Shown here piece by piece: positions 1 to 6,937 of a DNA stretch of 13,692 bases. This stretch comes from Rhodobacteraceae bacterium UBA3069. Lineage in GTDB: Bacteria > Pseudomonadota > Alphaproteobacteria > Rhodobacterales > Rhodobacteraceae. The notes under the pieces were generated by a model that worked only from the letters and a program-made list of their open reading frames with translations, did no database searches and was not told the origin of the DNA. The stretch's first letter is position 1, and each line of letters opens with the position of its first letter. Position numbers and translations under genes: made by a program. Location: positions 1-13,692 of the forward strand of contig DFBX01000082.1 in assembly GCA_002366795.1 (NCBI GenBank), written 5' to 3'.

Positions 1-110
1 CCGCAATCAGCCTTGGGCAGCAAGCCGCCCTTGCAGGCGATGAAGGATTGGCACAAACTCTAACCGGAGCTGTTCGAAAAACAGCCATACTTCCTGCGGG
101 ATGTGACAGT
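1..110 (+). pseudogene. Decayed C-terminal end of an IS481/IS3-type transposase (partial)
   Basis: Reading frame 1 from base 1 gives PQSALGSKPPLQAMKDWHKL, then a TAA stop at 61-63. In the same frame it continues PELFEKQPYFL. A different frame then gives LPAGCDS around 91-111. I recognise this pattern as the end of the integrase core of IS481/IS3-type DDE transposases, whose tails resemble PQxALGxxTPLQAMKxWxKxxPELFxKxxY followed by LPGxDS. The call rests on remembered family sequence, not on a search. If right, the gene carries an in-frame stop and a frameshift near its end, so it is non-functional, and its body lies outside the window to the left. No terminal inverted repeat is visible before the parE stop codon begins at 117. 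Confidence 0.5.
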
Positions 111-114
111 TACC

Positions 115-2073
115 TCAAACATCCAACTCCTCAACGAACCTCGCGTTCTCCTGAATATACTGGAAGCGCAGTTCGGGTTTTTTGCCCATCAGACGCTCGA
201 CCAGATCGCCGGTTTCGCCGGGTTCGTCCTCGTCTATGGTGACGCGGATCAGTTTGCGCGATTTCGGGTCCATCGTGGTTTCTTTCAAATCCTTGGCGTC
301 CATTTCGCCCAGACCTTTGAAGCGTTGCACGTCGATCTTGCCCTTGCCGCCGAGGCCGCGTTCCAAGGCTGCCTCTTTTTCCGCATCGTCGGCGACGTAG
401 AGCCGTTTGGCCCCTTGGGTCAGGCGGTAGAGCGGCGGGCAGGCCAGATACAGGTGCCCGGTGTCGATCATCGGGCGCATCTGGGTGAAGAAGAAGGTCA
501 TCAGCAGGGATGCGATATGCGCGCCGTCCACGTCGGCGTCGGTCATGATGATGATCTTGTCATAGCGCAGGTCATCGATGTTGAACCGCGTGCCAAGCCC
601 GACGCCAAGCGCCTGTGTCAGGTCGTTGATTTCCTGGTTGGAGCCGAGTTTGGAGGAGGCCGCGCCCAGCACGTTCAGGATCTTGCCGCGCAGGGGCAGC
701 AGGGCCTGGTATTTGCGATCGCGCGCCATCTTGGCGGAGCCGCCGGCGCTGTCGCCTTCGACGATGAACAGTTCGGTGCCCTCGCGGCTGTTGGAGGAAC
801 AATCGGTCAGCTTGCCGGGCAGGCGCAGTTTCTTGGTGGCGGTCTTGCGCTGAGTTTCCTTTTCCTGGCGGCGGCGCAGGCGTTCCTCGGCCCGAAGGAC
901 GAGGAAGTCGAGGATCGCGCCGGCGGATTTGGTGTCGGCGGCAAGCCAGTTGTCGAAGTGGTCGCGGACCGAGTTTTCGACAAGGCGCTGCGCCTCGACC
1001 GTGGCGAGGCGGTCCTTGGTCTGGCCGACGAATTCCGGCTCGCTGATGAAGCAGGACACCAGCGCGCAGCCGCCGGTGATCAGGTCGTCGCGGGTGATTT
1101 GCGCGGCTTTTTTGTTGGAGGTCAGCTCTCCGTAAGCCTTGATGCCCTTGAGGATCGCGGCCCAGAAACCGGCCACGTGGGTGCCGCCCTCGGGGGTGGG
1201 GACGGTGTTACAGTAGGACTGGATGAACCCGTCGCGGGCGGGGGTCCAGTTGATGGCCCATTCCACCTTGCCGGGGACGCCGAATTTTTCCTGGAAATCG
1301 ACGGTGCCGGCAAAGGGGGCGTCGGCGTAAGTGGACGATTTACCAAGGGTTTCGTTCAGGTAATCGGCAAGGCCGCCGGGGAAGTGGAATGTCGCCTCTG
1401 ACGGGGTTTCGCCATCGGAAATGGCCGATTTCCAGCGGATTTCGACGCCGGAAAACAGGTAGGCCTTGGAGCGGATGGATTTGAACAGGCGGGCCGGTTT
1501 GAAACGGTGGGTGCCAAAGATCTGCTCGTCCGCGTGGAAGGTGACGGTGGTGCCGCGCCGGTTGGGGGCGGCGCCGATTTTCTGGACCGGACCCTGGGGG
1601 ATGCCGCGCGAGAACCGCTGTTCATACAGTTCCTTGTTGCGGGCCACTTGCACGATCATGCTGTCGGACAGGGCGTTGACTACCGATGCGCCAACCCCGT
1701 GCAGCCCGCCCGAGGTCTGGTAGGCCTTGCCCGAGAACTTGCCGCCCGCGTGCAGGGTGCAGAGGATGACTTCGAGCGCGGATTTGTCCGGGAACTTGGG
1801 GTGCGGGTCGATCGGGATGCCGCGGCCATTGTCGCGGATGGTCATGGAATAGTCTTCGTGCAGCTCCACCTCGATCCGGTTTGCATGGCCCGCGACGGCC
1901 TCGTCCATGGAGTTGTCCAGCACTTCGGCGACAAGGTGATGCAGGGCGCGTTCATCCGTGCCGCCAATATACATGCCGGGGCGTTTGCGGACAGGCTCCA
2001 ACCCTTCCAGCACCTCGATGGAGGAGGCGTTGTAGTCGTCGGGGGCGGTCCCGGAGAGAAGATCGTCGGACAT
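115..2073 (-). CDS. parE: DNA topoisomerase IV subunit B (ParE)
   Basis: This is the ATPase subunit of topoisomerase IV, which with ParC (not in the window) decatenates daughter chromosomes. From the ATG at 2073 the protein is 652 residues, the usual ParE length and shorter than alphaproteobacterial GyrB. The N-terminal GHKL ATPase shows EVLDNSMDEAVAGH, IRDNGRGIPIDPHP and the GGLHGVGASVVNALS glycine loop. The C-terminal TOPRIM domain has EGDSAGGSAK starting at residue 439 and the metal-binding DADVDG at 512. The C-terminus ends in the ordinary FVEELDV, so the transposase remnant 5 bases beyond the stop has not damaged it. The frame stays open upstream to 2466, but that part encodes low-complexity Pro/Arg sequence from the repeat-filled gap. 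The start at MSDDLLSGTAPDDYNASSIE fits the family. The ribosome binding site is weak (AGAGCAGCAG). Confidence 0.96.
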   Translation of the reverse strand: MSDDLLSGTAPDDYNASSIEVLEGLEPVRKRPGMYIGGTDERALHHLVAEVLDNSMDEAVAGHANRIEVELHEDYSMTIRDNGRGIPIDPHPKFPDKSALEVILCTLHAGGKFSGKAYQTSGGLHGVGASVVNALSDSMIVQVARNKELYEQRFSRGIPQGPVQKIGAAPNRRGTTVTFHADEQIFGTHRFKPARLFKSIRSKAYLFSGVEIRWKSAISDGETPSEATFHFPGGLADYLNETLGKSSTYADAPFAGTVDFQEKFGVPGKVEWAINWTPARDGFIQSYCNTVPTPEGGTHVAGFWAAILKGIKAYGELTSNKKAAQITRDDLITGGCALVSCFISEPEFVGQTKDRLATVEAQRLVENSVRDHFDNWLAADTKSAGAILDFLVLRAEERLRRRQEKETQRKTATKKLRLPGKLTDCSSNSREGTELFIVEGDSAGGSAKMARDRKYQALLPLRGKILNVLGAASSKLGSNQEINDLTQALGVGLGTRFNIDDLRYDKIIIMTDADVDGAHIASLLMTFFFTQMRPMIDTGHLYLACPPLYRLTQGAKRLYVADDAEKEAALERGLGGKGKIDVQRFKGLGEMDAKDLKETTMDPKSRKLIRVTIDEDEPGETGDLVERLMGKKPELRFQYIQENARFVEELDV

Positions 2074-2157
2074 GGGCGCTGCTGCTCTGTTTGATTGGTT
2101 GGCGTGCAATATGACAGAGCGTGCCGCCGGGGGGAAGGGGGGCTTGTCGCGCCTAGG

Positions 2158-2308
2158 GGATGGGTGGGGGGCTTGCCGCCCCCTCGGCCCGCGGCCTTTG
2201 GCACGCGCGCCTCCCCCCGCAGGGGCGTTTGCGCTGACAACGGTGGTTGCGTGCGCAATGCGTCTGGTGTTGCGCCGCCAAGTGCTTTCATTTTGCGACA
2301 AATACTCC
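2158..2308 (+). repeat. Intergenic repeat A, copy 1
   Basis: This is the first of two diverged copies of a GC-rich intergenic element; the other is at 7990-8172 in the same orientation. Shared blocks are GCGCCTCCCCCCGC (2207-2220 and 8039-8052) and an identical 21-base block (2253-2273 and 8084-8104) containing AATGCGTCTGGTG. Between the blocks the similarity is patchy. The copy ends in the short motif CTTTCATTTTGC-NN-CAAATACTC (2285-2308), which also occurs at 2405-2438, 8136-8172 and 10807-10840. It lies upstream of parE, and reading frames through it are not convincing as protein. Confidence 0.7.
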
Positions 2309-2318
2309 GGGGGGGGAA

Positions 2319-2360
2319 GATCGACAGGCGTATGCCTTTCGATCGAGGGGGCTTGCCCCC
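2319..2360. other. Two adjacent hairpins in the parE upstream gap
   Basis: The first hairpin pairs GATCGA (2319-2324) with TCGATC (2339-2344), with an inner AGGC/GCCT stem around GTAT (2326-2337). The second pairs GGGGGC (2347-2352) with GCCCCC (2355-2360) around TT, so the innermost pair probably stays open. They sit between repeat A copy 1 and repeat B copy 1, inside the 2074-2550 gap. Neither is followed by a convincing T-run for minus-strand transcription towards parE, so I do not call a terminator. They may simply be structured parts of the repeat cluster. Confidence 0.5.
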
Positions 2361-2404
2361 TTTGCGCTTTTTCCGGGGTGCGGTCGTTCGTGGATGGGGC
2401 GGGT

Positions 2405-2541
2405 GCCTCCGGCGGGAGTATTTGGAGCAAAATGAAAGACGGGGCGTTCCTGCGGGGGCGGTGCACCCGCCCGAGGCGTTAGCCGAGGGCCGCGCCCAAC
2501 CGTGAATGCGTATCTTTGATACGCGGTGAGCGGGCGGGAGC
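2405..2541 (+). repeat. Intergenic repeat B, copy 1, with conserved hairpin
   Basis: This is the first of two copies of a structured repeat; the other is at 10807-10928. It begins with the short motif in the orientation GAGTATTTGGxGCAAAATGAAAG (2405-2438). The core at 2469-2541 matches 10856-10928 without gaps at 69 of 73 bases by eye. The core holds a perfect stem, GCGTATC (2508-2514) with GATACGC (2518-2524), around a TTT loop. One of the four differences is in the loop (TTT versus TTC) and none is in the stem. This copy also has an extra GGGCGG/CCGCCC hairpin near 2455-2471 absent from copy 2. It lies just past the stop of the small minus-strand gene ending at 2551. Confidence 0.85.
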
Positions 2542-2550
2542 CCGCCTGTT

Positions 2551-2808
2551 TCAGGGGGCGAAATGGGCGGCGAGCGGGGCGGGCATGTCGCATTCGGCAA
2601 GCGCGCGGGCGTCGGCGCTCATCTTGCGGGCGGTTTTGGCCACGATGCGGGACAGTTTGTCAGGGTTCTGGCTGTGCGCGAAGGGGGCAAGATACCAGCG
2701 GATGAAGGTAAAGCAGGCGCTGTATTCAGTGTCTGGTGCAGGCGGTCTGTCATATCCGCCCGGGTCGGGGTGGGGCGGGTTTGGCGCAGGTTCACCGGCC
2801 CATTGCAA
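2551..2808 (-). CDS. Small hypothetical protein downstream of the Lrp-type regulator
   Basis: I do not recognise this family. The frame gives 85 residues if it starts at TTG (2808). There is no ATG before an internal Met at residue 63, so TTG is the only early start I see. The N-terminal ~28 residues are Pro/Gly-rich and look like linker. The rest, from TEYSACFTFIRWYLAPFAHS to the end (MPAPLAAHFAP), looks like real protein, with an amphipathic region around DKLSRIVAKTARKMSADARA. The gene starts only 2 bases after the Lrp-type gene's TAG stop, so it could be translated by re-initiation behind the regulator. No strong ribosome binding site is visible. The alternative is that only the C-terminal part is real, or that the frame is a chance one in GC-rich DNA. 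Confidence 0.5.
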   Translation of the reverse strand: MQWAGEPAPNPPHPDPGGYDRPPAPDTEYSACFTFIRWYLAPFAHSQNPDKLSRIVAKTARKMSADARALAECDMPAPLAAHFAP

Positions 2809-2810
2809 GC

Positions 2811-3248
2811 CTAGCGGCGATCCAGCTTGGTGGACAGGTGGATCAGGCTTTCAGAGCTTTTCACGCCTTTCGCTTCGACGACCCTGTCCAGGGTTTCATC
2901 AAGTTCCTGCGTGGTGGCGGCGGACAGTTGCGCGATCAGATCCCAGCGGCCCGAGGTGGTATGCACCGTATCCACCTGCGTCAGCGCCTTGAGCCGCCCG
3001 ATCACCGCCGGCTGCGCGCGCGGTTCGATCGAGATGAGGGCCGTGGCGCGGATGCGGGGGGCTGTCACCTCGGACAGGCGCAGGGTGTAGCCCGCGATCA
3101 CGCCGGTGTTTTCCAGCCGTTCCAGCCGGGCCTGAACCGTGGTGCGCGCCAGCCCCAACTTGCGCGACAGCACTGCCACGGGGGCGCGGGCGTTATCCTG
3201 TAGCAGGCGCAGCAGGGCGCGGTCTGTGTCGTCGATCTGTGTGGGCAT
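2811..3248 (-). CDS. Lrp/AsnC-family transcriptional regulator
   Basis: From the ATG at 3248 (MPTQIDDTDRALLRLLQDNA) the protein is 145 residues, typical for Lrp/AsnC. The N-terminal winged helix-turn-helix spans about residues 3-55, with the recognition-helix region LARTTVQARLERLENTGVI. The C-terminal RAM (ligand-sensing) domain follows, with HTTSGRWDLIAQLSAATTQEL in the conserved gly-x-asp region. The family forms dimers to octamers that sense amino acids and regulate nearby transport or catabolic genes. Here the gene diverges from a PLP decarboxylase of ornithine/lysine type. The likely role, by inference, is control of that gene and of itself through the palindrome at 3280-3296. An ATG 13 codons upstream (3287) is also in frame but lies inside the palindrome, so 3248 is preferred. 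Confidence 0.92.
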   Translation of the reverse strand: MPTQIDDTDRALLRLLQDNARAPVAVLSRKLGLARTTVQARLERLENTGVIAGYTLRLSEVTAPRIRATALISIEPRAQPAVIGRLKALTQVDTVHTTSGRWDLIAQLSAATTQELDETLDRVVEAKGVKSSESLIHLSTKLDRR

Positions 3249-3279
3249 GTCGTCAATCCGCAGGAATTTGACGGCAGAA

Positions 3280-3296
3280 TAGCGCATATGTCGCTA
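3280..3296. promoter_or_regulatory. Candidate Lrp/AsnC operator between divergent genes
   Basis: TAGCG-CATATGT-CGCTA is an interrupted palindrome with 5-base arms and a 7-base AT-rich centre. Lrp/AsnC sites are typically about 15-17 bases, dyad-symmetric and AT-rich in the middle. It sits 32 bases upstream of the Lrp-type start and about 100 bases upstream of the decarboxylase start, where a shared operator would be expected. I did not identify convincing -35/-10 elements. Confidence 0.5.
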
Positions 3297-3398
3297 CGGA
3301 TCGACAGGAAACGCCCGCATGATGAAAAGAAAAACGCTTCACACATTCAGCAGACCCCAAGCAGCCCCCCAACAATACCCGAACAGAATGAGGCCCCG

Positions 3399-4529
3399 AT
3401 GCGCGCGACAGCAGATTTTCCCACCCCCCTTGTCCACCTGATGCGGATCCGCCCCGACGAGGCGGTGATGTACATGGCCCCCGACGTTGTGGCGGCGCAG
3501 GCGCGGCGGTTCATGGCTGGGTTTCCGGGGCTTGTGACCTATGCGGTCAAGGCCAACCCGCGCCCCGAGGTGATCGAGGCGCTGGTGCGGGCGGGGATGC
3601 GGGCGTTTGATGTTGCCTCGGTCGCGGAGATGCGCCTGGTGCGCGAGGCCTGCCCGGATGCGGTTTTGCATTACAACAACCCCGTGCGGTCCGCCGAAGA
3701 GGTGGCGCTGGCGGGGCGGTATGGCATCGCGTCTGCCTCGGTCGATAGCGGGCGCGAGTTGGAAAAGCTGCGCCCCTTGGGCCGGATCGAGGTCGCGGTG
3801 CGGTTGAAGTTGCCGGTGAAGGGCGCGGTTTACGATTTCGGGTCGAAATTCGGCGTGGACCCGCATGAAGCGGCGGAATTGTTGCGCGGCGTGGCCAAGG
3901 CGGGGTTCATCCCTGCGATGACCTTTCACCCCGGAACCCAATGCGAGGATGGCGCGGCATGGGCGGCCTATATCCGCGCCTGTGCCGGCGTGGCGCAAGC
4001 GGCGGGTGTGAAACTGGCGCGTTTGAACGTGGGCGGCGGGTTTCCGGCGCAGCGGGTGGGCAATGCGCCGGACCTTGAGGTGTTGTTCGCCCTGATCCGG
4101 GCCGAGGTGGACGCGGCATTCGGGCCGGATGCCCCCGCGCTGGTGTGCGAGCCGGGCCGCGCCATGGTGGCCGAGGCGTTTTCACTGGCCGCGCGGATCA
4201 AGGCGCATCGCGCGGATGGGTCGGTTTTCCTGAACGACGGGATTTACGGCGGGCTGGCCGAATGGCGCGACATGCCCGGCATGGACCGGGTGCAGGTGAT
4301 CGCCCCCGATGGCAGCCCGCGCGGCGCGGCGCCGGTGGCGCGCGTGGCCTATGGCCCCACCTGTGACAGCCTTGACCGTCTGCCGGACCCTTTGCCGCTG
4401 CCCGCCGATACCGCCGAGGGCGACTGGGTTCTGTTTCACGGCATGGGGGCTTATTCGCTGGCGCTGGCGACGCGGTTCAACGGTTATGGGCCGGAAGCCC
4501 CCGTGGCGGTGGGGCAGGTCGGGCCCTGA
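3399..4529 (+). CDS. PLP-dependent ornithine/lysine-type decarboxylase (alanine racemase-like fold)
   Basis: The protein is a fold-type III PLP decarboxylase related to eukaryotic-type ornithine decarboxylase, which makes putrescine (or cadaverine from lysine). At 376 residues it has the usual length of short bacterial ODC/LDC enzymes. The PLP lysine is K51 in TYAVKANP. The phosphate-binding glycines are in NVGGGFP (210-216) and the cofactor-binding EPGR is at 251-254. The catalytic cysteine is C322 in GPTCDSLDRL, and GAYSLALATRFNGYGP forms the C-terminal active-site segment. The start is the ATG at 3399 behind TGAGG. The frame extends upstream to 3288, but through an A-rich leader that does not resemble the family. 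Ornithine versus lysine preference cannot be read from the sequence. Diaminopimelate decarboxylase is less likely given GPTCDSLD. The divergent Lrp-type gene is its probable regulator. Confidence 0.9.
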   Translation: MRATADFPTPLVHLMRIRPDEAVMYMAPDVVAAQARRFMAGFPGLVTYAVKANPRPEVIEALVRAGMRAFDVASVAEMRLVREACPDAVLHYNNPVRSAEEVALAGRYGIASASVDSGRELEKLRPLGRIEVAVRLKLPVKGAVYDFGSKFGVDPHEAAELLRGVAKAGFIPAMTFHPGTQCEDGAAWAAYIRACAGVAQAAGVKLARLNVGGGFPAQRVGNAPDLEVLFALIRAEVDAAFGPDAPALVCEPGRAMVAEAFSLAARIKAHRADGSVFLNDGIYGGLAEWRDMPGMDRVQVIAPDGSPRGAAPVARVAYGPTCDSLDRLPDPLPLPADTAEGDWVLFHGMGAYSLALATRFNGYGPEAPVAVGQVGP

Positions 4530-4537
4530 AACAGACG

Positions 4538-4563
4538 TGACGACTGCGTGACTTTTGTCGTCA
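4538..4563 (+). other. Inverted repeat after the decarboxylase gene, possible weak terminator
   Basis: TGACGAC (4538-4544) pairs with GTCGTCA (4557-4563) across a 12-base loop. It starts 8 bases past the decarboxylase stop. There is no T-run on its 3' side, so it is not a standard rho-independent terminator. It may protect the 3' end or partly separate this gene from the CoxL-like gene that starts at 4640. Confidence 0.35.
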
Positions 4564-4639
4564 GTCGGCCCGCTGCCTCTGGACAGTGCGGGCTGGCGGG
4601 TTACTCTCGGATGCAAACAGGGAATGCGAAGAGGGCGAC

Positions 4640-6937
4640 ATGGAAAAATTCGGGAAAAGCCAGCCGATCACACGGGTTGAGGATCAGCGGTTCCTGACGG
4701 GCACGGGGCGTTACATCGACGAAACCGCCCCCGAAGGCGCGCTTTATGGCTATTTCTTTCGCTCGCCCGTGGCCCATGGCCGGATCGTCACGTTGGACGT
4801 GACCGAGGCAGAGGCGGCCGAGGGCGTGCATATGGTGCTGACCGGGCAGGCTCTGCTGGATGCGGGCATCACCGAAAGCATGGCGGGTGTCATAGTGGAC
4901 AACCGGGACGGGACCAAGGCGGCCGATGTGCGCCGCCCCGTGCTGGCCGAGGAAAAAATGCGTTACGTGGGCGATCCGGTCGCGCTGATCGTGGCCGAGG
5001 CGCTGTATCAGGCCAAGGATGCCGCGGAACTGATCGAACTGGATTACGAGGAACTGGGCGCCAAGATGGACCTGTCGGCAGGCGGGCCGCTGGTGCATGA
5101 TGATCTGCCCGACAACCGCGCCTTTGACTGGGCCATGGGCGACGAGGACAAGACCGAGGCCGCCTTTGCCCGCGCCGCGAAGGTGGTGAAGGTCGAGGTG
5201 GGCGACAACCGCATCATCGTCAACTCGATGGAGCCGCGCGGCTGCCATGCGCGGTTCGATGGCCAGCGGCTGCACCTTGGGTTCAGCGGGCAGGGGGTTT
5301 GGGTGCTGAAGGCGCAGTTGGCCCGTATCCTGAACATGGAACCGGACGACATTCACGTCACCATCCCCGACGTGGGCGGCGGATTCGGCATGAAGGTTGC
5401 GCCTTATCCTGAATATTTCGCGGTGGCGCAGGCGGCGCGGATGCTGGGCAAGCCGGTGCGCTGGATGTCCGAACGCGGTGAGGCGATGCTGACCGATCAC
5501 GGCGGGCGCGACCTGACCAGCCTTGGCATGCTGGCGTTCGATGAAAACAACAAGATTATTGGCTACCGCGTTGATACCAAGGCCAATATCGGCGCCTATA
5601 ATTCGAATTTCGGTCAGGCGATCCAGTCTGTCCTGTTCTCGAAGGTGTTGATGGGGGTCTATGACGTGCAGGATGCATTCCTGCATGTCGAAGGGTTCTA
5701 CACCACCACCACCCAGACCGATGCCTATCGCGGCGCGGGCCGGCCAGAGGCGATTTACCTGCTGGAACGGATGATGGATTACGCTGCGCGCGAACTGGGC
5801 GTGGACGTGTGGGAATTGCACCGCATCAACTTCATCCCGCGTGATGCCTTCCCCTATACCTCGGCCACCGGGGAATTGTATGACGTGGGCGATTTCCACA
5901 CCCTGCTGGACAGGGTCGAGGAAAACGCCGACCGCGCCGGGTTCGCCGCGCGCAAGGCGGCATCCGAAGCCAGGGGCAAGTTGCGCGGCATGGGGCTGAG
6001 TTACTATATCGAAAGCATTCTGGGCGATCCTTCCGAAGGCGCGAAGGTCGAGTTTCACGAGGATGGCACGGTGACGATCTATGTCGGCACGCAATCGAAC
6101 GGGCAGGGCCATGAAACGGTCTATGCCAAGTTCCTGTCGGACCAGACCGGCATTCCGTTCGAGGACATCCATGTGGTGCAAGGCGACAGCGACCTGATCG
6201 CCATGGGTGGCGGCACCGGCGGCTCGCGCTCTGTCACCACGCAAAGCACCGCGACGTTGGCCACGGTGGACAAGATGACCGCCGCCTTCATCCCGTATCT
6301 GGCGGAAAAGATGGGCGTGGAGGAAAGCGCGGTCACCTTCGACGACGAGCGGTTCCGGGCGCCGGGGTCCAACCTGACGCCGACCTATGTCGAGGCGGCG
6401 CAAATGGCGCGGCAAGACGGGCGGACTGAGCTGTTGACGCATGAGGCGCGGGCCACCCTGCCGGGCCGGTCCTACCCCAATGGCGCCCATGTGGCCGAGG
6501 TCGAGATTGACCCGGAAACCGGGCAGGTCACGCTGGAGCGCTACACCGTGGTCGATGATTTCGGCAACCTGATCAACCCGCGCCTGGCCGAAGGGCAGGT
6601 GCATGGCGGCGTCGCCCAAGGGGCGGGTCAGGCGCTGATGGAGCGCGTGGCCCATGACGAGGACGGGCAGATGCTGACCGCCAGCTTCATGGATTACGCC
6701 ATGCCGCGCGCCGAGGACATGCCAATGTACGGGTTCGAAACCATTGCCGTGCCGTCCACCGCGAATGCCATGGGCATGAAAGGCTGCGGCGAGGCGGGAA
6801 CCGTGGGGGCAATGGCCGCCACGGCAAACGCGGTGATGGATGCGCTGTGGGATCGCGGGCTGCGCAAGGCAGATATGCCGTTTACCCCGCACAGGGTATG
6901 GAGCATGCTGAATGAAAAACCTGTGGCGGCTGAGTAG
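4640..6937 (+). CDS. Form II CoxL-like molybdenum hydroxylase large subunit (xanthine dehydrogenase family)
   Basis: This is the molybdopterin-binding subunit of the xanthine dehydrogenase/CO dehydrogenase family, 765 residues, the usual large-subunit length. Visible motifs are the early Mo-enzyme segment RYIDE, the cofactor-binding VGGGFGMK (245-252), AYRGAGR (362-368), GTQSNGQGHET, and the catalytic glutamate E718 in KGCGEAGT. AYRGAGR marks form II; true CO dehydrogenases (form I) carry AYxCSFR with the copper-binding cysteine. The substrate is therefore probably an aldehyde or N-heterocycle and is unknown. The ATG at 4640 follows GAGGGCGAC. These enzymes normally work with a 2Fe-2S subunit (CoxS) and a FAD subunit (CoxM), but neither is nearby. 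It overlaps the DUF2235 gene by 26 bases, suggesting co-transcription. Confidence 0.93.
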   Translation: MEKFGKSQPITRVEDQRFLTGTGRYIDETAPEGALYGYFFRSPVAHGRIVTLDVTEAEAAEGVHMVLTGQALLDAGITESMAGVIVDNRDGTKAADVRRPVLAEEKMRYVGDPVALIVAEALYQAKDAAELIELDYEELGAKMDLSAGGPLVHDDLPDNRAFDWAMGDEDKTEAAFARAAKVVKVEVGDNRIIVNSMEPRGCHARFDGQRLHLGFSGQGVWVLKAQLARILNMEPDDIHVTIPDVGGGFGMKVAPYPEYFAVAQAARMLGKPVRWMSERGEAMLTDHGGRDLTSLGMLAFDENNKIIGYRVDTKANIGAYNSNFGQAIQSVLFSKVLMGVYDVQDAFLHVEGFYTTTTQTDAYRGAGRPEAIYLLERMMDYAARELGVDVWELHRINFIPRDAFPYTSATGELYDVGDFHTLLDRVEENADRAGFAARKAASEARGKLRGMGLSYYIESILGDPSEGAKVEFHEDGTVTIYVGTQSNGQGHETVYAKFLSDQTGIPFEDIHVVQGDSDLIAMGGGTGGSRSVTTQSTATLATVDKMTAAFIPYLAEKMGVEESAVTFDDERFRAPGSNLTPTYVEAAQMARQDGRTELLTHEARATLPGRSYPNGAHVAEVEIDPETGQVTLERYTVVDDFGNLINPRLAEGQVHGGVAQGAGQALMERVAHDEDGQMLTASFMDYAMPRAEDMPMYGFETIAVPSTANAMGMKGCGEAGTVGAMAATANAVMDALWDRGLRKADMPFTPHRVWSMLNEKPVAAE

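Noticed and set aside
103..1401. Long plus-strand open frames opposite parE (about 430 codons)
   Set aside because: They are antisense shadows in GC-rich DNA; the minus strand encodes an unmistakable ParE.
2239..2308. Small gene starting at the AATGCGTCTGGTG block in repeat A
   Set aside because: The two copies differ in frame and content after the block, so no shared protein is kept.
2074..2466. Upstream extension of the ParE frame by 131 codons
   Set aside because: It crosses repeats A and B, gives Pro/Arg-rich low-complexity residues and lies outside the known ParE N-terminus.
4640..6937. True aerobic CO dehydrogenase (form I CoxL)
   Set aside because: The active-site loop is AYRGAGR, lacking the cysteine motif AYxCSFR required for the Cu-Mo site.
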